The translations under genes were made by a program, and so were the position numbers. Of a DNA stretch of 64,000 bases, positions 33,802 to 42,878 are shown piece after piece. Location of the stretch: contig JAUNLH010000001.1 in the NCBI GenBank assembly GCA_030532365.1, positions 33,082 to 97,081 on the forward strand. The letters are read 5' to 3'. The notes beneath the pieces were generated by a model, which saw nothing but the letters and a program-made list of their open reading frames with translations, made no database searches and was not told where the DNA came from. This DNA comes from Porphyromonas sp. (GTDB lineage: Bacteria; Bacteroidota; Bacteroidia; Bacteroidales; Porphyromonadaceae). Each line of letters starts with the position of its first letter. The stretch's first letter is position 1.

Positions 33802-36321
33802 ATGCGACAGAAACATTCTATTTTATCAATCTTCCTAACCCTACTCTTCAGTAGTACTCTAGCTGTAGGCACGATGATGGCACAGCCCGCACACAGTCCT
33901 AGAGAGGTCGTAAGGCTCCACGAGGGTTGGCGCTTTACCCGTACCGACGATGTACGTTCATCCGAGCTCCATTACGACGATAGCAAGTGGCAATCTGTGG
34001 TAGTCCCCCACGACTGGGCTATCTACGGCCCATTCGACTCCAGCTATGACCCACAAGTACTCGCGATCTCCGAGGATGGCATGAGGACTCCGATCCTCCA
34101 TGCTGCCCGTACAGGCGGACTGCCCTTTGTGGGAGTGGGATGGTACCGAACTACGTTCCAATTACCCAAGGAGATGGGAGAAGAGGGCACTCCGGGCAAT
34201 GTCACTCTGCGCTTCGATGGTGCAATGAGCAATGCCAAGGTCTATGTCAATGGCAAGTATGCAGGGGAGTGGCCCTATGGGTACAACTCCTTCTACCTCG
34301 ACGTCACAAAGCACGTCGATGCCGCTTTGGATCAGCAAGTAGTAGCAGTCCGGCTAGAGAACCCCATGGAGTCCTCACGCTGGTACCCTGGAGCAGGCAT
34401 TTATCGCAACGTCTACGTTGTCTTCACTCCCGAGGAGACCCGTATTGCCGAGTGGGGCACACAGATTACTACACCACAGATTTCAGAGGAGTGGGCACAA
34501 GTAAAGGTAAAGACCACCATCGATGCGCCAACTAAGGGAGAAGGGCTATCACTCAAGACATTACTCCTCTTTGGTGATAATGTGGTGGCAGAGTCGACCA
34601 CAACCGACCTCTATGGCGACCTCTTCGAGCAGGACTTCCTCGTTCAGGAACCTCAGCTTTGGGATCTTAAGACTCCACACCTCTACACTGCCGTCACAGA
34701 GCTCTACGATGGCAGCCGGCTCATCGACAGCGATCGCACCACATTTGGCATCCGCTCCATCGAGGTGATACCTGAGGAGGGCTTCTTCCTCAATGGCAGA
34801 CAGATACTCTTCCAGGGCGTCTGCATGCACCACGACCTAGGTCCGCTCGGAGCTGCGGTCAATAGGCGCGCCCTCGAGCGTCAGATCAGGATTCTACAGG
34901 AGATGGGGGTCAATGCCATCCGCACAAGCCACAATATGCCGGCTCCCGAGCTGGTAGAGCTCGCCAATGAGATGGGCATGATGGTAATGGTGGAGACCTT
35001 CGACGAGCTCAAGACAGGTAAGATGAAAAATGGCTACCACAACTACTTCGATGAGTGGGCAGAGCGCGATGTCACAAATGTGGTACGCCACTTCCGCAAC
35101 GCCCCTGCCGTGGTGATGTGGTGCCTGGGCAACGAAGTGCCCGACCAAGGAGCACGCTACGGCAATCGCGTAGTACGCTCCCTACGAGATGTATGTCGTA
35201 GAGAGGATCCTACCAGGCCCATCACACAGGGGATGAATAACGTAATTGGTTCGATTGAGAACAATTACGCTCCTGTCTTCGATATCATGGGCATCAACTA
35301 CAACCTACAGCACTACAAGACTGCCTACGAAAAGCTCCCCCATGGCTTGGTACTAGGTGCAGAGACCACCTCCACCGTCTCCTCGAGAGGGGTATACAAG
35401 TTTCCCGTCGTGCGAGGTGCCATGAAGACCTACGACGACCTACAGTGCAGCAGCTACGATGTGGAGCACTGCGGTTGGAGCAACCTGCCTGAGGATGACT
35501 TCCTCCTAACCGATGGCTACCCATGGACCATGGGCGAATTTGTCTGGACTGGCTTCGACTATCTAGGTGAGCCCACCCCCTACTACACTCAGTGGCCTAG
35601 CCACTCCTCCTACTTCGGTATGGTGGACCTCGCAGGCATTCCTAAGGATCGCTTCTACCTCTACCGCTCCAAGTGGCTACCAGAGGAGGAGACGCTCCAC
35701 ATCCTACCGCACTGGAACTGGCAAGGACGTGAGGGCGAAGTGACCCCCATCTTTGTCTATACCAACTACCCAACTGCCGAGCTCTTCATCAACGGAGTGA
35801 GCCAAGGCAGGCGGACCAAAGACACCTCGATCACAGCAGAAAACACCTCTCGCGATGCACTCGACCGACTGCCCCGCTACCGTCTCATGTGGATGGATAC
35901 CCGCTATGAACCTGGTACTGTCAAGGTAGTTGCCTACGACGAGGCAGGCAATGCCGTAGCGACCAAGGAGCTAGTAACAACTGGCAAGCCCTATGCTGTA
36001 AAGCTGACCCTCGAGAATGACAACATCAACGCTGATGGAGAGGACCTCGCTTTCGTAAGGGTACAGGTAGTAGACCGCAATGGGAACATCTGCCCAACAG
36101 CTGACCATGAGATCTCCTTCCGCGTCAAGGGAGCAGGCAGCTACCACTCCTCAGCCAATGGAGACGCCACTTGCACTGTGCCCTTCCAGAGCTCCACAAT
36201 GCCGCTCTTCTCAGGCCAGCTCACCACCATCGTGCAGGCAGGCAAGACTCCAGGCACAGCACAGCTCACAGCTTCCGCTCGTGGACTGAAGAGTGCCACC
36301 ATTACGATCAACGTCAAGTAA
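33802..36321 (+). CDS. Glycoside hydrolase family 2, probable beta-galactosidase
   Basis: This secreted exo-enzyme is predicted to remove terminal beta-linked sugars, most likely galactose. The 839-residue product has a signal peptide (about 1-28), then the GH2 jelly-roll (35-210, with PHDWAIYGPF and SRWYPGAGIYRNV), an Ig-like domain and a TIM barrel. The acid/base is Glu445 in CLGNEV and the nucleophile Glu521 in LGAETTS. A DUF4982-like module with TMGEFVWTGFDYLGEP and a C-terminal Ig-like domain follow. I chose the ATG at 33802 because the signal peptide begins there. Other GH2 activities (beta-glucuronidase, beta-mannosidase) are less likely. Confidence 0.88.
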   Translation: MRQKHSILSIFLTLLFSSTLAVGTMMAQPAHSPREVVRLHEGWRFTRTDDVRSSELHYDDSKWQSVVVPHDWAIYGPFDSSYDPQVLAISEDGMRTPILHAARTGGLPFVGVGWYRTTFQLPKEMGEEGTPGNVTLRFDGAMSNAKVYVNGKYAGEWPYGYNSFYLDVTKHVDAALDQQVVAVRLENPMESSRWYPGAGIYRNVYVVFTPEETRIAEWGTQITTPQISEEWAQVKVKTTIDAPTKGEGLSLKTLLLFGDNVVAESTTTDLYGDLFEQDFLVQEPQLWDLKTPHLYTAVTELYDGSRLIDSDRTTFGIRSIEVIPEEGFFLNGRQILFQGVCMHHDLGPLGAAVNRRALERQIRILQEMGVNAIRTSHNMPAPELVELANEMGMMVMVETFDELKTGKMKNGYHNYFDEWAERDVTNVVRHFRNAPAVVMWCLGNEVPDQGARYGNRVVRSLRDVCRREDPTRPITQGMNNVIGSIENNYAPVFDIMGINYNLQHYKTAYEKLPHGLVLGAETTSTVSSRGVYKFPVVRGAMKTYDDLQCSSYDVEHCGWSNLPEDDFLLTDGYPWTMGEFVWTGFDYLGEPTPYYTQWPSHSSYFGMVDLAGIPKDRFYLYRSKWLPEEETLHILPHWNWQGREGEVTPIFVYTNYPTAELFINGVSQGRRTKDTSITAENTSRDALDRLPRYRLMWMDTRYEPGTVKVVAYDEAGNAVATKELVTTGKPYAVKLTLENDNINADGEDLAFVRVQVVDRNGNICPTADHEISFRVKGAGSYHSSANGDATCTVPFQSSTMPLFSGQLTTIVQAGKTPGTAQLTASARGLKSATITINVK

Positions 36322-36342
36322 ACTACTGATCTTGAAAAACTT

Positions 36343-36380
36343 AAAGACCGGAACTCCGTTCTGACGGAGTTCCGGTCTTT
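36343..36380. terminator. Bidirectional terminator after GH2
   Basis: A perfect 16-bp stem (36343-36358 and 36365-36380) has a 6-nt loop with T-runs on the plus side and T-rich sequence on the minus side. It serves the GH2 gene and the convergent lipoprotein gene. Confidence 0.88.
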
Positions 36381-36406
36381 TATTGTCTCCTCCTGCTACT
36401 GGAGCT

Positions 36407-37549
36407 TTATCTCACTACACCGAAGATCCGATCAAGCTCCTCACGCGTTGCTGTGTACTCCTCATGCGAGGGGCGCCGAAGAGGGGGCTCCACAGCTCCG
36501 ATCGGCTGAGCATAGTAGCGCATTGCCCAGTTGTCCACATTGGGAACATTGCCCCACAGTTGTCTAAAAGAGCCCTTTGGATAATCACTGAATAGGAGTG
36601 GCGCCTCCTCCCGCTCCCCCTCCATTCGCTCATACCTACGCAAGAGGTCGATTTCATCATGATACTCTGCGAGAAGTAGATAGGGGAGACTCTTTTGCTC
36701 ATCATCAGGGAGAGCAAGCTGTACCTCCTCAGCTTCAGGATAATAGCCTGCCGACAAGAGCGCCTCCCTCAGCCAGAGCAATACTCTCTTCCGCTCAAAG
36801 GACTTCGCGCTTGTAGCCAAGTAGGCTCTCGCGGCGTCACGTAGTAGCGTACTGTCGCTCTGCGACTTAAGGCAAAGCACAAAGGCACGCTCCCGATCAT
36901 TCGTTGGGCTTGTGTCGCCCGCCAGGGCGCGCATCACAAAGCGCTCCCACAGATCTATGGCTACCTTTGCCACAGTAGCGAAGAGACTAGCATCAATCTC
37001 GGCTGTCACCTCCAATAGCTTACGGCCCGCCTGCAGACGTACATAGCGAGGGTGCAGACGCTCTTCCGCTTGCAGTATCATCCACAGTTCGCTTACCGCC
37101 TGCAGGGTGTCGCCCATCATCAAGAGAGAGATCGCATGCGTAGCAGGGTCATCTGGGGACAACCTCATAGCCTCACGCCAATTACCCGCTCTAAGAGCAT
37201 GATTAGCAAGGCAAAGGGAGTCCAGTGCCGTCTTCGGTTGCACTCCGATAGTCTCTTGTAGGAGCATCGGGTCACCCGAGTAGAATGCCACCCTCACCCT
37301 ATCGTCTCTCTGCTTAAGCTGGGGCAGCAACTGGAGCAACTCTGCCCTATACTTCCCCTCCTCATCGATCATATAGAGCGTACGGATCGCTTCGCCCGAG
37401 GGGGGCTCCGCCTCGAGTGATCGCTCTATCTGCCTCAGGGTATGCTCGGCATCATACTCGGCATTGTACTCCCTCGCCCTCTGCAGTAGACCGCAGCTAG
37501 AGCAGAGGAGCAAGAGCAACACCAGAGACACCAAGCACCTCAACCTCAT
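36407..37549 (-). CDS. Uncharacterised lipoprotein rich in helical repeats
   Basis: I do not recognise this family. The 380-residue product starts with a lipoprotein signal (LLLLLCSSC, Cys19) and then is almost wholly helical. TPR-like pairs such as LANHALRAGNWREAMRL and LREALLSAGYYPEAEEVQLA suggest a protein-binding scaffold in the periplasm or at the surface. A conserved-looking tail (NVPNVDNWAMRYYAQPIGA) follows. It lies 16 bp after the Cys/His-rich membrane protein gene and is probably co-transcribed with it. Confidence 0.7.
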   Translation of the reverse strand: MRLRCLVSLVLLLLLCSSCGLLQRAREYNAEYDAEHTLRQIERSLEAEPPSGEAIRTLYMIDEEGKYRAELLQLLPQLKQRDDRVRVAFYSGDPMLLQETIGVQPKTALDSLCLANHALRAGNWREAMRLSPDDPATHAISLLMMGDTLQAVSELWMILQAEERLHPRYVRLQAGRKLLEVTAEIDASLFATVAKVAIDLWERFVMRALAGDTSPTNDRERAFVLCLKSQSDSTLLRDAARAYLATSAKSFERKRVLLWLREALLSAGYYPEAEEVQLALPDDEQKSLPYLLLAEYHDEIDLLRRYERMEGEREEAPLLFSDYPKGSFRQLWGNVPNVDNWAMRYYAQPIGAVEPPLRRPSHEEYTATREELDRIFGVVR

Positions 37550-37565
37550 CGCCTCTTAAAAGTCT

Positions 37566-37934
37566 TTATCTCAGTACTGTAGGCAGCTCAAGCCCCCTCT
37601 CCTTAATGCTGGTGAGCCATCCCTCCTTATCCTCCTCATGAAGCGTAGAGTAGACCTCCTGCCACTCCTGCAGCTCCTCCGCTGTGTAGCTATCAGCGGT
37701 GCGACCTCGGAAGCGATCCAGCTCCTCATCCTCATAGTAGACATAGCTAGGCTTCGAGGTCTTCTTGTGGTGACAGTTATCTCCACCGCCACAGCAAGCC
37801 ATCCCCGTCGTCTTGCAGATCTTAGTCTCTTCAGCGACCTCTTCATTCTCCTCCCTCATGCGCTTCATCCTGGTCATCAGCGCTACCACGACGACGATTA
37901 GTATCCCTCCCAGTATCAGTGCACTATGTTCCAT
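37566..37934 (-). CDS. Small membrane protein with Cys/His-rich segment
   Basis: This 122-residue protein has one N-terminal membrane helix (about 5-22), a basic and acidic linker, and a metal-binding-like segment CKTTGMACCGGGDNCHHKK (residues 39-57). An acidic soluble tail follows, containing YTAEELQEWQEVYSTLHEEDKEGW. Similar proteins occur in Bacteroidales and are sometimes labelled phospholipase, which nothing here supports. The cluster of four Cys and two His could bind metal or an iron-sulfur cluster. It is the first gene of the pair with the lipoprotein downstream and is divergent from the P-type ATPase. Confidence 0.72.
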   Translation of the reverse strand: MEHSALILGGILIVVVVALMTRMKRMREENEEVAEETKICKTTGMACCGGGDNCHHKKTSKPSYVYYEDEELDRFRGRTADSYTAEELQEWQEVYSTLHEEDKEGWLTSIKERGLELPTVLR

Positions 37935-38009
37935 ACCTATTCTATATCTTTACCTCAATGTGTTATTAACTTTTAGCACGCTTTCAACTTCAGATTGCTT
38001 AAGTTATCG

Positions 38010-38017
38010 TACCTTTG
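38010..38017 (+). promoter_or_regulatory. Putative -7 element of the P-type ATPase gene
   Basis: TACCTTTG matches TAnnTTTG and gives a leader of about 40 nt. No good -33 box is visible. Confidence 0.4.
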
Positions 38018-38064
38018 CACTCTACTAGCGTGACTGTATTACAAAGATATAAACTATATCGACA

Positions 38065-40743
38065 ATGAGCGAAACCAGAAGACCCTTTTATAGTCAAACA
38101 GCCGAAGAGATAGCACAACAGCTAGAGGTCTCTTTGCAGCGAGGGCTCACCTCCACCGAAGTGGAGCGACGACTAGAGCAGTATGGCGAGAATAAGCTCA
38201 GCCATAAAAAGAAGACTCCTATTTGGAAGATCTTTCTCAACCAGTTCAACAATGCACTTGTCTACGTACTGATAGCCGCTGCGATCCTTACGGCAGTGGT
38301 CAGCATTATGCAGGGGCATGCAGACTTCACCGACAGCATCATCATCGTTGCGATACTGATCGTCAATGCCGTCGTCGGTACCGTACAAGAGTACAAGGCG
38401 ATGCTCTCTCTCGAGGCGCTCAATAAGATGAGCGCTCCGCACAGCAAGGTACTCCGCGATGGCAATGTCCAGGAGATCTCCTCGGAGCAGGTGGTGCCTG
38501 GCGACATCGTGATCCTCGAGGTGGGCGACATCGTACCTGCAGACCTAAGGCTGGCTGAGGCGGTCAACCTCAAGATCGAGGAGGCGGCACTCACCGGAGA
38601 GTCGGTGCCAGCTGAGAAAGAGGTCAGTACGATAGAGAGCGACGAGGAGATACCGCTGGGCGACCGGCACAACATCGCCTTCTCCACGGGGCTAGTTACC
38701 TACGGTCGAGGCAAAGGTATCGTAGTCGGCACGGGGATGAATACCGAAGTGGGCAAGATAGCAGGTATGCTCAACGAAGCTCCCGAGCAGGAGACCCCGA
38801 TGCAAAAGAGGATCAACCAGCTCGGCAAGGTGCTAGGCTACACCGCTCTGGGCATCTGCGTCCTCATCTTCGTCGTCGGTCTGATCTACGGTAACGACCT
38901 CCTCGAAATGCTCATGATGGCAGTATCACTCGCCGTCGCTGCGATCCCCGAGGGGCTACAAGTCATCACTACGCTCGTACTGGCTATGGGCGTACAGCGG
39001 CTTGTGAAGCAAAATGCAATCGTGCGCAACCTCCCCTCTGTAGAGACCCTCGGCAGTGCATCGGTGATCTGCTCCGACAAGACCGGTACGCTCACACAGA
39101 ATAAGATGACAGTCGTCAGGCTCTGGACTCCAAGGGGCGAGGTCGACACCACCGAGGCTGATCTCGAGGAGGTAAACATCAAGCAGCTGCTCCTCTCTGC
39201 AACGTTGGCAAATGAGGCACACCTCTCCGACGACCCCGATGCCGAGCAGCGCTTCACCGGTGATCCTACCGAGACCGCCATCATTGCCCTAGCAGAGCAG
39301 AAAGGACTGAATAAAAATCAACTCGAACAGCAGTACAACCGCCTGGGTGAGATCGCCTTCGACTCCACCCGCAAGCGGATGTCTACCATCAACCGCACCG
39401 ACAACGGGCAGTTGCAGACCCACCTCAAGGGTGGTACAGATGAGGTTCTTGCCATCTCTACTCACTACCTCAAGGACGGAGAGCGGCTTCCCCTCACACC
39501 TGAGGCACGGGAGCAGATCGCCCTTGCCAATGAAGCTATGGCGAAGCAAGCACTGCGTGTCCTCGCCGTTGCCTACTCAGATATCGATGCGATGCCTACC
39601 ACCATCACACCCGAGACTGTCGAGACAGGGCTCACCTTTGTCGGGCTCCTCGGCATGATCGATCCGCCACGTGTAGAGGTGATCGATGCCGTGGCACAGT
39701 GTCGCACAGCAGGCATCAAGCCGGTGATGATCACAGGTGACCACCAGATCACAGCCACCGCCATCGCAAGCGAGATAGGCATACTAGGAGAGGGCGATCA
39801 GGTGCTCAATGGCAGCCAGCTCGCAGCCCTCTCGGATGAAGAGTTGTACGAAGCTGTACCACACACCGCTGTATACGCCCGTGTAGCACCAGAGCACAAG
39901 ATGCGCATCGTGCAGGCATGGCAGAAGCACAATCAGGTCGTCTCTATGACTGGCGATGGCGTCAACGACGCCCCTGCCCTCAAGATAGCTGACATCGGAG
40001 TGGCTATGGGGATCACCGGCACAGAAGTGTCCAAAAATGCCTCCGACGTCATCCTCACCGATGACAACTTTGCCACCATCGTAGATGCTGTAAAGGAGGG
40101 CCGACGCATATACGACAACATCGTCAAGGCGATCCAGTACCTTCTCTCCGCCAATATAGGAGAGATCGTGCTCATCTTCATCGCCATCATCTTTAACCTC
40201 GGTACTCCGCTACTCCCGATTCACCTACTCTGGATCAACCTTGTTACAGATAGCTTCCCCGCACTGGCGATCAGTCTCGACCCTGCTGCCCCAGATACGA
40301 TGCAGCGCCCACCGATACATGCCAAGACGGGCTTCTTCACCAAGGGCTTCATATGGAGGATCACCTATCAGGGAGTTATGGTAGGTCTCATCTCCCTGGT
40401 TGCCTATCTCATCGGATTCCGCGACGGTGGTCAAGAACTAGGACAGACCATGGCATTCATCGCCATCTGCCTTGTGGAGCTGGTGCACATACGCAACCTC
40501 CACTCCGCAACTAAGCCAAGCTGGCGCACGCCACCTCATCAAAACATCACCCTCATCTGGGCGATGCTGGCTTCGCTTGCACTGCTCTTAGCAGTCGTAT
40601 TTATACCCTACATGCGCGATATCTTCCGCCTCGAGATGCCAGATACTACACACTGGCTCATACTCGGAGGGCTGATGCTCATACCTTTGGTACTGGTCAA
40701 CGCCTTTAAACTACTCAAGATCAATACCATCAATGGCAAGTAA
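38065..40743 (+). CDS. Calcium-type (P2) cation-transporting P-type ATPase
   Basis: This inner-membrane pump probably exports Ca2+. The 892-residue protein has the N-terminal cation ATPase domain (about 5-75), the actuator loop TGES (177-180) and the phosphorylated Asp338 in SDKTGTLTQNK. The ion-site helix 4 has IPEGL (294-298), equivalent to the PEGL site of SERCA-type pumps. TGDGVNDAPALK marks the hinge, and the C-terminal membrane domain follows (LLWINLVTDSFPALAI). The motif pattern fits bacterial PIIA calcium pumps such as LMCA1 better than Na/K pumps. It is monocistronic with a hairpin terminator. Confidence 0.9.
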   Translation: MSETRRPFYSQTAEEIAQQLEVSLQRGLTSTEVERRLEQYGENKLSHKKKTPIWKIFLNQFNNALVYVLIAAAILTAVVSIMQGHADFTDSIIIVAILIVNAVVGTVQEYKAMLSLEALNKMSAPHSKVLRDGNVQEISSEQVVPGDIVILEVGDIVPADLRLAEAVNLKIEEAALTGESVPAEKEVSTIESDEEIPLGDRHNIAFSTGLVTYGRGKGIVVGTGMNTEVGKIAGMLNEAPEQETPMQKRINQLGKVLGYTALGICVLIFVVGLIYGNDLLEMLMMAVSLAVAAIPEGLQVITTLVLAMGVQRLVKQNAIVRNLPSVETLGSASVICSDKTGTLTQNKMTVVRLWTPRGEVDTTEADLEEVNIKQLLLSATLANEAHLSDDPDAEQRFTGDPTETAIIALAEQKGLNKNQLEQQYNRLGEIAFDSTRKRMSTINRTDNGQLQTHLKGGTDEVLAISTHYLKDGERLPLTPEAREQIALANEAMAKQALRVLAVAYSDIDAMPTTITPETVETGLTFVGLLGMIDPPRVEVIDAVAQCRTAGIKPVMITGDHQITATAIASEIGILGEGDQVLNGSQLAALSDEELYEAVPHTAVYARVAPEHKMRIVQAWQKHNQVVSMTGDGVNDAPALKIADIGVAMGITGTEVSKNASDVILTDDNFATIVDAVKEGRRIYDNIVKAIQYLLSANIGEIVLIFIAIIFNLGTPLLPIHLLWINLVTDSFPALAISLDPAAPDTMQRPPIHAKTGFFTKGFIWRITYQGVMVGLISLVAYLIGFRDGGQELGQTMAFIAICLVELVHIRNLHSATKPSWRTPPHQNITLIWAMLASLALLLAVVFIPYMRDIFRLEMPDTTHWLILGGLMLIPLVLVNAFKLLKINTINGK

Positions 40744-40769
40744 AGGATTCTCCAGATCCTAAAGATGTC

Positions 40770-40805
40770 AAAGCGAGAGATCCCAGCTGGGGTCTCTCGC
40801 TTTTT
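40770..40805 (+). terminator. Intrinsic terminator after the P-type ATPase
   Basis: An 11-bp stem (40770-40780 and 40793-40803) extends inward with further partial pairing and is followed by a T-run. Confidence 0.8.
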
Positions 40806-40890
40806 CGTTGTACCCTCAGACGAAGTGCCAATTAGCATATTTGCGACAAGAGTACTTATAAAAAAGTAACACCCCAACCCGTCTACACCG

Positions 40891-41004
40891 GAGACCCGAA
40901 CTTCGATCGCTCCGAGACCGGAACTTAAATCGATCTAAGTTGGGAACTTAGGCACATCGAAGTTGGGAACTTAGATTTTTTAAGTTCGGAGGTCGCTTGC
41001 ACTG
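40891..41004. repeat. 23-bp repeat array (family B, copy 4, inverted dyad strand)
   Basis: Units start at 40891, 40914, 40937, 40960 and about 40982. The conserved core here reads AAGTTGGGAACTTAG, the opposite strand of copies 1 and 3. It lies between the ATPase terminator and the sulfatase promoter. It explains most of the 450-bp gap 40744-41193; the stretch 41005-41130 holds nothing I can name. Confidence 0.78.
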
Positions 41005-41136
41005 TCCTTCGGATCCCGCATCATCAAAGGGTGCAGGAGTGCAGGTCATAAGAGCAGGTCGGAGGGACTACCCACACCGCAGCGGAGCATTTTATGACAA
41101 TCGTATGAAGAGAATCATACAACTTCTTCTCGCCTT

Positions 41137-41166
41137 TTTGTCTGGTCGCTAAAAGTGGTAACTTTA
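41137..41166 (+). promoter_or_regulatory. Putative promoter of the sulfatase gene
   Basis: TTTG (41137-41140) and TAACTTTA (41159-41166) are 18 bp apart. The same TAACTTTA word in a similar A-rich setting precedes the ECF sigma gene. Confidence 0.4.
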
Positions 41167-41193
41167 GCCTATCAATAGATAGCAGACACTATT

Positions 41194-42690
41194 ATGAGTA
41201 GAAAAGGGAAACTGACAGCAGTCACACTCGGAGCAGCCTCGCTCACGACACTACCTGCCACCGCTCAGGAGGCGACACCACGAGCAGAAAAGAGCAATAC
41301 GCCCAACGTCATCGTCATCCTCGCGGATGATATAGGCTGGGGTGATCTATCGCCCTACGGCACCTCTGCCATACAGACCCCCGCTGTGGAGGAGCTCGCC
41401 GCAAGCGGTACCCGATACACCGATGCGCACTGCGTCGCAGCCACCTCTACTCCCTCTCGCTACTCGCTCCTGACGGGGCATTATGCCTGGAAGCGCAAAG
41501 ACACCGGTGTCGCCAGCGGAGACGCTCCGATGATCATCCACCCCGAGCAGTACACGGTTGCCGATCTCTTTAAAGACGCAGGCTATACCACAGGCGTGGT
41601 AGGCAAGTGGCACCTAGGGCTGGGAGACAACCCGAGGGGGCAGGACTGGAACGTAAAGTTGACTCCCAACCCCAGCGATCTCGGTTTTGACTACTCCTAC
41701 ATCATGGCAGCGACAGCAGATAGAGTGCCCTGCGTATGGATCGAAAATGGGATGGTCGCAAACTACGACCCCGAACATCCGATTTATGTCAGCTACAAAA
41801 AAAACTTCGACGGAGAGCCAACGGGCAAAGATCATCCAGAGCTACTCACCAACCTTAGACCCTCGCACGGACACGACCAGACCATCGTCAATGGCATCTC
41901 CAGGATTGGGTACATGAAAGGTGGGGGCAAGGCACTTTGGAAAGATGAAGAGATAGCCGGAGAGATCGAAGAGCAGGCGGTCAACTTCATCCGAGAGAAT
42001 AGAGAGCAACCCTTCTTCTTGTACCTCTGTACCAACGACGCACACGTACCGAGATTTCCACGTGAGGAGTATCGCAAGAGCCCACTGGGATTGCGGGGCG
42101 ACGCGCTCTTGGAGTTTGACGGTACCGTAAGGATAGTCCTCGAGGAGCTAGAGCGCCAAGGACTGCGAGACAACACCCTGATCATCCTCACCTCTGACAA
42201 CGGAGGTGTGCTCGACGATGGCTACGAAGACAGAGCTGTAGAGCTCCAAGGCAGTCACCAGCCCAATGGGCACCACAGAGGAGGTAAATACTCACTCTTT
42301 GAGGGCGGCACACGAGTGCCCTTTATCGTCAGCTACCCAGGCGTGGTACCGGCAGGTGAAGTGGCAGATCATCTGGTATCGCACATCGACTTCCTCCGCT
42401 CCATGGCAGCCCTACTTAAGGTACAGCTCCCACCCACCGCAGCTCCCGACAGCGAAGATCACCTCACCACATGGCTCAACACCGGCGGTACAGGGCGCGA
42501 CTTCGTGATAGAGCAGGGACTGGGCGAAAACATAGCCATCCGGTACAGACACTACAAGTTTATCCCTCCAGTGGCACACCCACGCAAGCAGGCGTGGCAG
42601 ACCGGCATAGAGACAGGTCAAGACACGATACCACAGCTCTACGACCTCCGGTCCGACCCCGGTGAGCGCCGCAACCTCCTCACTCGCTAG
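41194..42690 (+). CDS. Secreted Ser-type sulfatase
   Basis: This is predicted to hydrolyse sulfate esters, possibly on host glycans, in the periplasm or outside. The 498-residue product has a signal peptide (cleavage near PATAQE) and the sulfatase metal site ILADDIGWGD (Asp45, Asp46). The formylglycine site Ser85-Thr-Pro-Ser-Arg is of the Ser type, so it would need an anaerobic radical-SAM maturase (anSME), which is not in the window. GKWHLGLG and LTSDNGG are also present. It is transcribed alone, ahead of the ECF sigma gene of PUL2, and may belong to that locus or be independent. Confidence 0.9.
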   Translation: MSRKGKLTAVTLGAASLTTLPATAQEATPRAEKSNTPNVIVILADDIGWGDLSPYGTSAIQTPAVEELAASGTRYTDAHCVAATSTPSRYSLLTGHYAWKRKDTGVASGDAPMIIHPEQYTVADLFKDAGYTTGVVGKWHLGLGDNPRGQDWNVKLTPNPSDLGFDYSYIMAATADRVPCVWIENGMVANYDPEHPIYVSYKKNFDGEPTGKDHPELLTNLRPSHGHDQTIVNGISRIGYMKGGGKALWKDEEIAGEIEEQAVNFIRENREQPFFLYLCTNDAHVPRFPREEYRKSPLGLRGDALLEFDGTVRIVLEELERQGLRDNTLIILTSDNGGVLDDGYEDRAVELQGSHQPNGHHRGGKYSLFEGGTRVPFIVSYPGVVPAGEVADHLVSHIDFLRSMAALLKVQLPPTAAPDSEDHLTTWLNTGGTGRDFVIEQGLGENIAIRYRHYKFIPPVAHPRKQAWQTGIETGQDTIPQLYDLRSDPGERRNLLTR

Positions 42691-42757
42691 CCCCACCACC
42701 AAAAAGCTAAGCATCACAGCCCCAAGAAGCTAAGTAACATAGCCTCAAAACCCTGTA

Positions 42758-42819
42758 CTGTAGGGAGGGCCTTGCCATATCGACTCATCCTCAGAGCCAA
42801 AATGGCCCTTCCCTTACAG
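42758..42819 (+). terminator. Possible imperfect hairpin after the sulfatase gene
   Basis: A bulged inverted repeat (42758-42771 and 42804-42819) encloses a loop of about 32 nt. There is no T-tract, so a terminator function is uncertain. It lies just before the ECF sigma promoter. Confidence 0.35.
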
Positions 42820-42837
42820 ATGATTGGTAAAAAATTG

Positions 42838-42845
42838 TAACTTTA
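42838..42845 (+). promoter_or_regulatory. Putative -7 element of the ECF sigma gene
   Basis: TAACTTTA lies 33 bp before the ATG and is preceded by an A-run. It is the same variant as in the sulfatase promoter. Confidence 0.38.
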
Positions 42846-42878
42846 TGCAGTCATTAGCACCACCTTTTCAAAAAGTCA

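Noticed and set aside
33549..33816. Minus-strand open frames across the susD-GH2 gap
   Set aside because: They are mirror frames of the hairpin and gene ends with no ribosome site or family match.
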